NCBI GenBank assembly: GCA_037383845.1
Contig: JARRON010000008.1
Coordinates: forward strand, 14,978 to 78,977
Reading direction: 5' to 3'
Origin: JARRON01 sp037383845
GTDB taxonomy: Bacteria > Pseudomonadota > Gammaproteobacteria > Steroidobacterales > XN24
DNA: 64,000 nt
A program made the translations under genes and the position numbers. The notes beneath the pieces were generated by a model. That model was not told the origin of the DNA, made no database searches, and saw only the letters and a program-made list of their open reading frames with translations. Below are positions 8,533 through 15,471 of the stretch, one piece after another (position 1 is the stretch's first letter; every line of letters begins with the position of its first letter).

Positions 8533-9188
8533 CAGAAAAAGGCCCCGATGCCAAGGTTTATCTCGAAGTTTTGTTTCCACTCATTTTCTCCGAGCAAATC
8601 AGATTCCCAGACGTTGTCACGCGCTTCGAGCCGGAGGCTGAGCCAGTCTGTCGGCAGGACCTTCAACCCGAAGGCGAGCGCAAAGCCCACCCGGTTCTCG
8701 CCGGCGTACTCGACGTTCCCCGCACCAAACCCGAGGTAGACGCCGCTGGTCCGCGCCCATCGAGTGCCGAGGAAGACCTCCCCGGGCAGCACCTGGAAGC
8801 CCACGAACAGATCCCAGGCAGACAGGTCTTCTTCCTCTTCTTCAAAGATCGGCGCGCCGAGCCTGCGGAAGCTTGCGTCGGACACCCACGAACGCACGTA
8901 TCGTCCTTCGAGCCAAAGATCCTCCGTGGCGTGAAAGGCCAGGCGGAGGCCGTAGAGGGGCTGTGCGCCGAAGTCCTCCACGGACAGAACACCTGCCACC
9001 GCGCCGATCTCCCAGTCCTCGGTATCCACGGCCGGCCGGACGACTTCCCGCCGTTCGAGCTCGGGCTCGATCACCGAAGGCGCCGGCCCCGGGACGGGCT
9101 CGTCCTCCGGCGGAGGCTCACGAAACAGGCTGCACCCCGCAGTGAAGGCCAGCGTGAGGAGAACGGGGATACAAAGTATGCGGTGCAT
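8532..9188 (-). CDS. outer-membrane beta-barrel lipoprotein
   Basis: 218 residues starting MHRILCIPVLLTLAFTAGC, a signal peptide with a lipobox. A proline- and acid-rich linker of about 40 residues follows, then a small beta-barrel of about 8 strands ending in phenylalanine (NLGIGAFF). The pattern resembles the small outer-membrane barrel family found in myxobacteria (GltA/GltB-like) and some gammaproteobacteria. An acidic loop (FEEEEEDL) is probably surface exposed. The next upstream gene encodes a second barrel of the same size class with the same C-terminal signature, so the two probably work as a pair. Function unknown. Confidence 0.78.
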   Translation of the reverse strand: MHRILCIPVLLTLAFTAGCSLFREPPPEDEPVPGPAPSVIEPELERREVVRPAVDTEDWEIGAVAGVLSVEDFGAQPLYGLRLAFHATEDLWLEGRYVRSWVSDASFRRLGAPIFEEEEEDLSAWDLFVGFQVLPGEVFLGTRWARTSGVYLGFGAGNVEYAGENRVGFALAFGLKVLPTDWLSLRLEARDNVWESDLLGENEWKQNFEINLGIGAFF

Positions 9189-9196
9189 GCGGACCC

Positions 9197-9982
9197 CTAG
9201 AAGAAGATCGAGAACCCAAGAGCGACTTCCGTGAAGTCGTCGTTGTTGTTGACGTCACGGGTGAACACGTACTGCCTGAAGTCGCCCCGCAGAATGAAGC
9301 GCCGGGTCAGCCATGCCCGGACCCCCAGTCCGGCGTTCCCCGCCCAGTCTTCGACGGCCTCAGCATCCACAAGAGTCGTCTTCGGCTCGTTTTCTATCCA
9401 CGCCGCGCCAAGGGTCAGATACGGAGCGACGCGACCGACAACGAAGGGCAGGACCTGCAGATTCAGGTGGTAAACCGTCGTCCCGGAAAACGTGCCGGCG
9501 GCATGGGCGTAGCCACCCTCGAGGGCGAAGTTACGCGCCAGGCGCCAGGCGGCCCGGACCCCGAACACGCGGTCGCCGTCGAAATCACCGGCGGCGAAGC
9601 CAAGCTCGACGCGCCCGGCATCCCAGTCATTCCGGCCGGCGCGAGCAAAACTCACGGGCCTGCCGGCATAGTCCTCCGCGGCTTCGACCGCATGACGCGG
9701 CATCCATCCCCGCTCGCCATCCTCCGACTCCACCAGGAACCAGTCCGTGCGCCGCTTTACGAGCACGAACTCCCCGCCCCTTTCGATCACCTGGGTGACC
9801 GGGTAACCCCGCCCCGGTCCCGTGTGCAGTTCCGCATACGGCTCCAAGACCTTCAGCCTGAGGGGGTCACCGGCCGCCGCGACAGGCCACGTCCAGCAGA
9901 GCAGGACCGCCGATGCGAGAACACCCGAGCAGACCCTGCGCGGGATCCGGGCGAAAAGGGCGCTGGTCAGGACCCCGGCCAT
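9197..9982 (-). CDS. SH3-domain plus outer-membrane beta-barrel protein
   Basis: 261 residues from the ATG at 9982, directly after the stop of the upstream lipoprotein; a frame start at 10024 overlaps that gene. A signal peptide is followed by a bacterial SH3 domain (about residues 45-100: YAELHTGPGRGYPVTQVIER, WFLVESEDGERGWMPRHAVE) of the kind that contacts peptidoglycan or proteins. The rest is an eight-strand-like barrel ending FTEVALGFSIFF. The combination suggests an outer-membrane protein that also grips the cell wall, useful for a machine working between motor and surface. It is followed within eight bases by the second barrel gene. Confidence 0.8.
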   Translation of the reverse strand: MAGVLTSALFARIPRRVCSGVLASAVLLCWTWPVAAAGDPLRLKVLEPYAELHTGPGRGYPVTQVIERGGEFVLVKRRTDWFLVESEDGERGWMPRHAVEAAEDYAGRPVSFARAGRNDWDAGRVELGFAAGDFDGDRVFGVRAAWRLARNFALEGGYAHAAGTFSGTTVYHLNLQVLPFVVGRVAPYLTLGAAWIENEPKTTLVDAEAVEDWAGNAGLGVRAWLTRRFILRGDFRQYVFTRDVNNNDDFTEVALGFSIFF

Positions 9983-9987
9983 GTACT

Positions 9988-10506
9988 TCAGTACCCGCAG
10001 GCGGAAAGATCGGGCTGCAAACAAAACCCGCAGCTTGCGGCGCTGGAATCGTCAACGCGGATCGAGATCCAGGCTCGGAGGGCCGCGTAGCATGGATCCG
10101 CCTCGTTCGGAAAGATGTCTCCGCCGGTGTGCGTGCCGGTAATCGAGAAGACACCCTGGAGCGGTTCCAGCAGCAGTTTGCTCTGCGGGGGATCGTCCAG
10201 GTTGGCAAATGCCTTCGCCGCAAAGAAGTTCGCCATCATCTCGGGAGAATCCGGCTCCGCGCGGGGAAAGATCTTGAACGCGCCCCCGGAACCGGCATTG
10301 ACATCGTGACAGCCGCTTGAAGCACAGGTCGCCTGGCCTGTACGACCGTTGATGACTTCGTCGAAGATGGGGTTAACGCAACTGGCGAAGTCGGCAACGC
10401 AGAGGGTGGACCCCGACTCTGCCACTGGCTGTGGCTCGGCCTCGCCACCACAGCCTGCCAGGCCCGTGAAGGCGGCCAGGACGAGGGCTGAGAAGACGCG
10501 GTTCAC
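9988..10506 (-). CDS. small lipoprotein with CX4CH haem-type motif
   Basis: 172 residues from a GTG at 10506, placed eight bases after a GAGG site and just beyond the stop of the cytochrome gene; the alternative ATG at 10563 overlaps that gene. The signal ends in the lipobox GLAGC (Cys19). The mature part has CASSGCH (Cys61, Cys66, His67), a CX4CH motif like the variant haem sites of tetrahaem cytochrome c3, and six further cysteines, several near the C-terminus. It is either a monohaem c-type lipoprotein or a disulfide-rich protein. The adjacent triheme gene supports the cytochrome reading. Confidence 0.72.
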   Translation of the reverse strand: MNRVFSALVLAAFTGLAGCGGEAEPQPVAESGSTLCVADFASCVNPIFDEVINGRTGQATCASSGCHDVNAGSGGAFKIFPRAEPDSPEMMANFFAAKAFANLDDPPQSKLLLEPLQGVFSITGTHTGGDIFPNEADPCYAALRAWISIRVDDSSAASCGFCLQPDLSACGY

Positions 10507-10514
10507 GATCCGCC

Positions 10515-13391
10515 TCAGGCTCCGCACTGGCCGGCGGCGATCCAGTCCCGTATCGCCTGCCACTCAGAAGAACCGGGCGTCAGCGCCGGCAGGTCGTCCG
10601 CAAGCGGATTCGACGGATCGTCTTCAATATCCGGGTCGTCTACACGCGGATGAGGCGGATCCGTGAATTCGCTGCCGGTGGGCCTGGACAAAAGGTAGCT
10701 GGACTCGGGTTCGCAGACGTCGGCAATCATGGAGACAGCCATGTTGAAGTCTCCCTCCAGATTTCCTGTCAGAACAAAGGCATTGCCAGCCGTGCCGTAG
10801 TAGGTATCCGTACCCGTGCTGCCGGAGGGGCGATGGCACGCGGCACAGGCCTCGAGCAGCACGGGTTGTACCGTGGCTTCGAAGACGGATTCGGACAGTC
10901 CCTGGTTGCCGCCACGCAGCTCAGCCAGTTCACGGCGGCCGTCTCCGTTGTTGTCTTCGAACGGATCGTTGTAGTACTGGCCACCAAGGTCGATCCACTC
11001 AGCGAGAAGCCGCAGCTCGCTGAGGCTCAGCATGTTGCTGTGGTCGACCGACGGCGGCGATACCAGGTAGTGCGTCGATCGCAGCTCGGTCTCGAATAAC
11101 TTCTCAACAAGATGACTGGCCCGGGAGCCGCCCGTCGAACTGCCCACCGAGACCAGGGGTTCTTCCCGCTCGAAACTCACGTCTCCGTCGGCCTGCACGT
11201 TGAGGATGGGCAGGCCGTCAGGTCCCCGGACCAGCTCTCCCACGGTCAGTTCCTCGTAGGACTTGAGCCGGCCGGTCCCCGACGTCACGCCCCGAAGGTC
11301 GAGCCCTCCTGACATGGGGTCGGCAGTGTTGTCGTTGGCGTGACAAAGCGTGCAGGTATTCGGCCCTCTGTCGGCGTCCCACAAGGGCTGTATGTGCTCC
11401 GGGTAATTGACGATGCCCTGTGTCGGCGCCGGTACTCCTGCGGGAAGGCCCGAGTAGGTCAGGCTGAGGTCCGGGTCAGGATCTCGGCCAGCCTGGAGGG
11501 GGTCAGTCCACACGTCGGTAAAGACCATGTCGGGCCCAAGCTCCAGGGACTCCGGATACAGGCGCGTCAGTGTTTCTGCCATGGACTCGCCCAGCGCTCC
11601 GGCCATCGTTGCCGCGGGGTGGTTGCCCGCGACGGGGGCCGAGTTCAGAGCGCTGCCCCGTCTGGGCGAGTGGCAGCCGTTGCATGTCCGGGTCTCGCCC
11701 GGACGCACCTGGAGCCAGTTGGTGTGTATCTGCAGCGCCCGGCCGCTGGCATCGACCACGGAGACGCCAAGCGGCGTATCCGCCGGCACCTTCACCCTGA
11801 ACGACCCGTCCGGCTCGATCGGCGCGTACCCGATGATCTGCTGCATCTCGAACTCGGTGGTGCCCACTGCCCGGCGGGAAACACCCGGCGGTGTCGGCAC
11901 GGCCTTGACCACCCGGACAAACCGGGCCGGCCGCTGTACTGCCGTCGTCAGCGTGGGGTCCTTGATCGTCATGAGGTCCGGCACTTCCGTACGCTCGTCG
12001 TCCGGCGGGGGAGCAGTCGTCGGCAGGGACTCACCCGGCACGAGTACCCGGGAACCCATGAGGCCCTGGCCGTCAGTGTCGTAGACGCTTTTTACGTTCA
12101 GAACGCCCATCCCCTCTGCGGCCAGGGCGGCGTCCAGAGGCTTGTCAGACACGACATTGGGGCGTGGCCGCTCCATGACGGCGATGGGGTCCGTGTAGGC
12201 CCATCCTTCCTCCGGGAGCGCGATGGGCCGGATTGTCTTGTCTTCCATGTCGAACATGTACACGCCGTAAAGCGGTTCTCCCTCCACTTCCACGTCCTCG
12301 CCGACGCGTGCGTCGAACTCCATCTCAGGCCGGAAGGGGGACCAGGAGACCAGAGCCCGTGGCGTGCCGTCCCAGAGGGGATAGGGCGTGGTATAGCGGC
12401 CGTAGGGAGAGTTGTCCCGCCCGATCTCGATCTGGAACAGGGTGAGCTGTTGTTGCCCGGCGGCGCCGGGTGGAGTCCCGGGGACAGGCTGGTCGAACTC
12501 GGCGAAGTTCCGTATGTCCACCGCCACCAGGGCCCCGCCCTCACGCGTGCCCGAAAGCGGCATCAGCGCAGACATCACGCGTCCATCCGGCATCTCGCGC
12601 GGATGCAGAAAGCTGTTGCCGGGGCTGAACGCGCCGTACTGGACGAAGATGTTCGTGCCGTCGGGGTTGGTAAAGAAGATGGGGAAGTGGTTTCTCCCGC
12701 CCACGTGGTCCCAGCGGGCGAACATGATCTCGCCGGTGGAGAGAACGGTGGGATTCCGGTCGTGGCTCTGGTTGAACGAGATCTGGCGAATGTCCGTTCC
12801 GTCGTAGTCCATGACGTGAAGGACGACCACTCGCTCTCGCTCGTACTCGTCACGGTACGAATAGGGCTCTACACCCTGGGTCTTCATGAGTTCCCGGCTG
12901 GTTTCCTGCCGGTTGGACGAGAACACGATCCGGCCATCCGGAAGGTAGGCGGGATCGACGTCGTCTCCCAGGTTGGCGACAGCGTCGTCGCCGATGATGC
13001 GCCGCAGGGAACGTGTCGACAGATCCATCTCGTAGACGTTCCAGGTCGCATCGTCGGGCGTGCGCATGGAGAAGAGAAGTCGGGTGCCGTCGTACGACAC
13101 CTCCGGGTCGGAGACGTCCCCCTCGCCCAAGGTGTAAGCGGCCGTCAGGTTCTCCAGCGGAGCGCTGGGCGAGGAAAGATCCAGCCACATGAGGTCGCCG
13201 CCCGGCGAGAACGGCGCACCGTCTGTTGGGTTGCCGACGGCCTCGACGGCCCGTTTCGCGAAAACGATCGGAAAATCGCCTTCGACAACGACCGCGGTGT
13301 CCGAATCCTCGGCGCCGCCGCAGCCTGCCAGCCCGGATATCAGCGTCACCGCCACGGCGAGCGTCGCCAGCTTGGATGTTGCCCGGCTCAT
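10515..13391 (-). CDS. HzsA-related TolB-propeller lipoprotein with three c-haem motifs
   Basis: 958 residues from the ATG at 13391, preceded by a perfect GGAGG site. The signal ends in the lipobox LISGLAGC. The N-terminal half contains TolB/PD40-type propeller repeats (DPEVSYDGTRLLFSM, DPAYLPDGRIVFSS). The middle resembles the hydrazine synthase alpha-subunit type domain seen in many HzsA-related proteins. Three CXXCH motifs follow: CNGCH at Cys570, CTLCH at Cys680 and CAACH at Cys849. This indicates a lipid-anchored periplasmic or surface multihaem protein. Hydrazine synthesis is not implied, since the anammox partner subunits are absent. It is the first gene of the minus-strand operon and lies about 150 nt downstream of a c-di-GMP riboswitch. 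Confidence 0.85.
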   Translation of the reverse strand: MSRATSKLATLAVAVTLISGLAGCGGAEDSDTAVVVEGDFPIVFAKRAVEAVGNPTDGAPFSPGGDLMWLDLSSPSAPLENLTAAYTLGEGDVSDPEVSYDGTRLLFSMRTPDDATWNVYEMDLSTRSLRRIIGDDAVANLGDDVDPAYLPDGRIVFSSNRQETSRELMKTQGVEPYSYRDEYERERVVVLHVMDYDGTDIRQISFNQSHDRNPTVLSTGEIMFARWDHVGGRNHFPIFFTNPDGTNIFVQYGAFSPGNSFLHPREMPDGRVMSALMPLSGTREGGALVAVDIRNFAEFDQPVPGTPPGAAGQQQLTLFQIEIGRDNSPYGRYTTPYPLWDGTPRALVSWSPFRPEMEFDARVGEDVEVEGEPLYGVYMFDMEDKTIRPIALPEEGWAYTDPIAVMERPRPNVVSDKPLDAALAAEGMGVLNVKSVYDTDGQGLMGSRVLVPGESLPTTAPPPDDERTEVPDLMTIKDPTLTTAVQRPARFVRVVKAVPTPPGVSRRAVGTTEFEMQQIIGYAPIEPDGSFRVKVPADTPLGVSVVDASGRALQIHTNWLQVRPGETRTCNGCHSPRRGSALNSAPVAGNHPAATMAGALGESMAETLTRLYPESLELGPDMVFTDVWTDPLQAGRDPDPDLSLTYSGLPAGVPAPTQGIVNYPEHIQPLWDADRGPNTCTLCHANDNTADPMSGGLDLRGVTSGTGRLKSYEELTVGELVRGPDGLPILNVQADGDVSFEREEPLVSVGSSTGGSRASHLVEKLFETELRSTHYLVSPPSVDHSNMLSLSELRLLAEWIDLGGQYYNDPFEDNNGDGRRELAELRGGNQGLSESVFEATVQPVLLEACAACHRPSGSTGTDTYYGTAGNAFVLTGNLEGDFNMAVSMIADVCEPESSYLLSRPTGSEFTDPPHPRVDDPDIEDDPSNPLADDLPALTPGSSEWQAIRDWIAAGQCGA

Positions 13392-13540
13392 ACGTCCCCT
13401 CCTCCAGGGCGCCTTGGGCAGGGGACGCAGAACCCGGCGACCGGAGTCCGTTCCGGATGGGGCTGGAGAAAACAGAGGGGGCGGCTGGGGAAGAAACTTC
13501 CCGCGTCGGCAGGCGATCAGCCCGGACCGAACCATGTGCA

Positions 13541-13634
13541 AGCCGGCAACCCCGCTGTCGTGGATCCCCAGGGATCCCGTAGACCGGTGGCTTTGCGTCC
13601 CCGCCTTTCGACGGGTTTGCCTTTGTCAGCGGCG
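13541..13634 (-). ncRNA. class I cyclic-di-GMP riboswitch (GEMM-I)
   Basis: Read on the minus strand, the conserved core is present in order: the AAAGGCAAACC segment (13625-13615), a GAAA tetraloop hairpin, the segment GGACGCAAAGCC (13602-13591), a second arm starting ACCGGTCTAC, and the closing strand GCGGGGTTGCCGG (13555-13543). GCCG at 13633-13630 can pair with CGGC at 13545-13542 to form P1. The G of GGCAAACC expected to contact the ligand is retained, which fits c-di-GMP rather than the cGAMP variant, although only a binding assay can decide. About 150 nt of leader with the expression platform follow before the start codon of the triheme lipoprotein at 13391. Confidence 0.88.
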
Positions 13635-13636
13635 CC

Positions 13637-13666
13637 ATCAACGCCCAAGGCATGGTTTGGTGTCAA
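13637..13666 (-). promoter_or_regulatory. candidate sigma-70 promoter for the riboswitch-led operon
   Basis: On the minus strand a perfect TTGACA (13666-13661) is followed 18 bases later by a weak -10 (GTTGAT, 13642-13637). Transcription would start close to 13630, exactly at the beginning of the riboswitch aptamer. The -35 match and its placement are good; the -10 is poor, so this is a prediction. Confidence 0.45.
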
Positions 13667-14160
13667 GGGCACAGCTCACGCTCCCCTGGGCCGGGCCACA
13701 TCCTCACCCGCCAGGCCGGTTCCGGCATCGCCTCCGGAATGTTCTACAAGCTCCTGACAACATGGAGAAAACCATCCGGGGGATCCTGTATCGGGCGCAG
13801 TGACCCGGCCGGATGCGAAATCGGGGGGCGGCGGCACAACATGCGGGTGCGCCGGTACCCGAGGGAAGCCAGGTCGCGCCCGATCCCGGGCGACGCGCCC
13901 CACGCCGTCGGGCGGGCCTGCCCGGCGAAGGCGCAATGTGCCGGACCGGTTCCGCGGCCCCGGCGGGAATCGCCCGGGGTGTCCTGCCTCCACGCTGCCC
14001 GGAGTCCATGCATATAGCCGGGAACGTGCCAGCCGGACGGCGGCGGCTCCGGCGAAAGACGTACTGCACCGGCGACGCCCGGGCCCGGGGGCGACACCCG
14101 GACGGGAACCGCTGCACAGGGGCAGGACTCCGCCAGAGGTCCCGCCCGGGCTGCCGGCCA
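13667..14160. other. intergenic stretch without recognisable gene
   Basis: This very GC-rich stretch lies between the riboswitch-led operon on the minus strand and tRNA-Leu on the plus strand. Several open frames of 110-200 codons exist on both strands, but they overlap each other, lack ribosome sites and show no domain or hydrophobic pattern, so I regard them as chance frames. No terminator or repeat was seen. Confidence 0.5.
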
Positions 14161-14169
14161 TGCCATACT
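14161..14169 (+). promoter_or_regulatory. candidate extended -10 for tRNA-Leu
   Basis: TGCCATACT has the form of an extended -10 element (TG, one base, then CATACT). It would start transcription about 50 bases upstream of the tRNA. No good -35 is visible, which extended -10 promoters tolerate. Confidence 0.3.
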
Positions 14170-14224
14170 ACGCCGCTGTGATCACCCCGGAGTTGAGTGC
14201 CGCCGCGCTCGTCGCCGGGGACAT

Positions 14225-14311
14225 GCCCGGGTGGCGGAACTGGTAGACGCAGCGGACTCAAAATCCGCCGTCCGAGAGGACGTGCGAGTTCGACTCTCGC
14301 CCCGGGCACCA
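14225..14311 (+). tRNA. tRNA-Leu (anticodon CAA)
   Basis: The acceptor strands GCCCGGG (14225-14231) and CCCGGGC (14301-14307) pair fully, followed by A and an encoded CCA. The anticodon stem GCGGA/TCCGC encloses the loop CTCAAAA, giving anticodon CAA, which reads the UUG leucine codon. A long variable arm (CGTCCGAGAGGACG) marks a class II tRNA, as expected for leucine, and the T-arm contains GTTCGAC. There is no rRNA or second tRNA nearby. Confidence 0.96.
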
Positions 14312-14425
14312 TCAGCGCTGGCGCGGCCGGGCCGCGCAGCCTGGTTGAATACGGTTCTGTGAACCCCCAGTTCCTTTGTTCCCCGGCTCTGTTCGGCCCG
14401 GGCCGACCAAAACCCGAGAGGCACC

Positions 14426-14989
14426 ATGAAGTTTTGCAGCGCCTGCGGCAATCCCGTGGAGCATCGCGTGCCGGAGGGCGACAGCCTGCCGAGGCACGTC
14501 TGTCCTGCCTGCGGCACGATCCACTACTCCAACCCGCGGATGGTGGTGGGCTGCGTGCCCGAGTACGGCAGCCGGATCCTTTTGTGCCGCCGGGCCATCG
14601 AGCCTCGTTACGGTTTCTGGACGGTGCCGGCCGGGTTCATGGAGAACGACGAGACCCTGGCCCAGGCCGCAGCCCGGGAGACCCTCGAGGAAGCCCTGGC
14701 GCGGGTGGAGATCCGGGACCTGTTCGCTATCGTGGACGTGGTCCACGCCCGGCAGGTGCACGTGATGTTCCGCGCCACCCTCCCGGAGGCGGAGTTCGGT
14801 GCAGGCGCCGAGAGCCTGGAAGTGGAGCTGTTCGAGCCCGACGAGATCCCATGGAAGGACATCGCTTTCCCGTCCGTTGCCTTCGCCCTGGAGCGCTTCC
14901 TTGAAGACCGGGCCGCGGGGCTTGAACGCCTCCATACCACGGCGCTGAATCGCCCCATGAAGGACCCGGGGCGCCGTCGCGGCAGTTGA
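14426..14989 (+). CDS. Nudix hydrolase with N-terminal zinc ribbon
   Basis: 187 residues. Cys4/Cys7 and Cys26/Cys29 form a zinc ribbon (CSACG, CPACG) as in the NudC-related and Nudix-ribbon groups. The Nudix box runs from Gly70 through Glu76 to RETLEEAL at 84-91. The catalytic Arg84, Glu85, Glu88 and Glu89 are present, while the usual glycine two residues after the EE pair is leucine (Leu91). These enzymes hydrolyse nucleoside diphosphates linked to another group, using Mg2+; ADP-ribose or NADH-type substrates are common for the ribbon group, but the substrate is not readable here. GAGAGG lies eight bases before the ATG. Probably cytoplasmic and monocistronic. Confidence 0.85.
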   Translation: MKFCSACGNPVEHRVPEGDSLPRHVCPACGTIHYSNPRMVVGCVPEYGSRILLCRRAIEPRYGFWTVPAGFMENDETLAQAAARETLEEALARVEIRDLFAIVDVVHARQVHVMFRATLPEAEFGAGAESLEVELFEPDEIPWKDIAFPSVAFALERFLEDRAAGLERLHTTALNRPMKDPGRRRGS

Positions 14990-15013
14990 GCCCGCTGCGG
15001 CCTGTGGCACAAT
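14986..15013 (+). promoter_or_regulatory. candidate promoter for fdxA
   Basis: TTGAGC (14986-14991), a 16-base spacer and CACAAT (15008-15013) preceded by TGG form a plausible extended sigma-70 promoter. It would leave a leader of about 50 bases before the ferredoxin ATG at 15073. Confidence 0.4.
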
Positions 15014-15072
15014 AATGGACTTTCGCGCCCAGGCCGGGCGCTCCTTTGGAACCTTCTCAAGCGGAGCTCGCC

Positions 15073-15396
15073 ATGACCTTCGTCGTCACCGAGAACTGCA
15101 TCAAGTGCAAGTACATGGACTGTGTCGAGGTCTGCCCCGTGGACTGCTTCCACGAGGGTCCGAATTTCCTCGTCATCGACCCGGAGGAGTGCATCGACTG
15201 CACCCTCTGTGAGCCGGAATGCCCGGCGGAGGCCATATTCTCGGAAGAGGATCTGCCGTCTGACCAGGCCCATTTCCTCGAGCTCAACAAGGAACTCTCG
15301 GAACAGTGGCCGGTGATCACGGAGAAGGGAGAGCCGCCCCCGGACGCCGAGGAATGGGACGGCAAGCCAGACAAGCTCCAGCACCTGGAGCGCTGA
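15073..15396 (+). CDS. fdxA: 7Fe ferredoxin ([3Fe-4S][4Fe-4S]), FdxA type
   Basis: 107 residues from the ATG at 15073, after a GGAG site; an upstream in-frame ATG at 15046 adds nothing conserved. The N-terminal cysteines Cys9, Cys12, Cys17, Cys21 and Cys25 (CIKCKYMDCVEVCPVDC) and the second set Cys40, Cys43, Cys46 and Cys50 (CIDCTLCEPECP) match the seven-iron ferredoxins of Azotobacter FdI/FdxA type, with one 3Fe and one 4Fe cluster. The length and the long acidic C-terminal tail are normal for the family. It is a soluble low-potential electron carrier whose partner cannot be inferred here. A strong terminator follows 16 bases after the stop. Confidence 0.93.
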   Translation: MTFVVTENCIKCKYMDCVEVCPVDCFHEGPNFLVIDPEECIDCTLCEPECPAEAIFSEEDLPSDQAHFLELNKELSEQWPVITEKGEPPPDAEEWDGKPDKLQHLER

Positions 15397-15412
15397 CCCC
15401 TTCCGCAGATGC

Positions 15413-15442
15413 AAAAACCCCTCGCCTGAGCGAGGGGTTTTT
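15413..15442 (+). terminator. bidirectional intrinsic terminator between fdxA and dsbC
   Basis: AAAAACCCCTCGC pairs perfectly with GCGAGGGGTTTTT around a CTGA loop. The T run on either strand makes it usable for the plus-strand ferredoxin gene and for the convergent dsbC gene. Confidence 0.9.
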
Positions 15443-15471
15443 CGTTACAGCCGTGCCGGACGGGCCCGAGA

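Noticed and set aside
10515..13391. Hydrazine synthase subunit
   Set aside because: Only the general HzsA-like domain is shared; no beta/gamma partner or other anammox genes are present.
11340..13757. Open frame of 805 codons on the plus strand
   Set aside because: It is antisense to the triheme lipoprotein gene and runs through the riboswitch; no ribosome site or domain is present.
13652..14181. Several open frames of about 110-200 codons between the riboswitch and tRNA-Leu
   Set aside because: They overlap on both strands, lack ribosome sites and show no hydrophobic or domain pattern, as expected by chance in GC-rich DNA.
14312..14345. Possible hairpin terminator after tRNA-Leu
   Set aside because: The GC palindrome (GCGCGGCC/GGCCGCGC) leaves almost no loop and is not followed by a T run.
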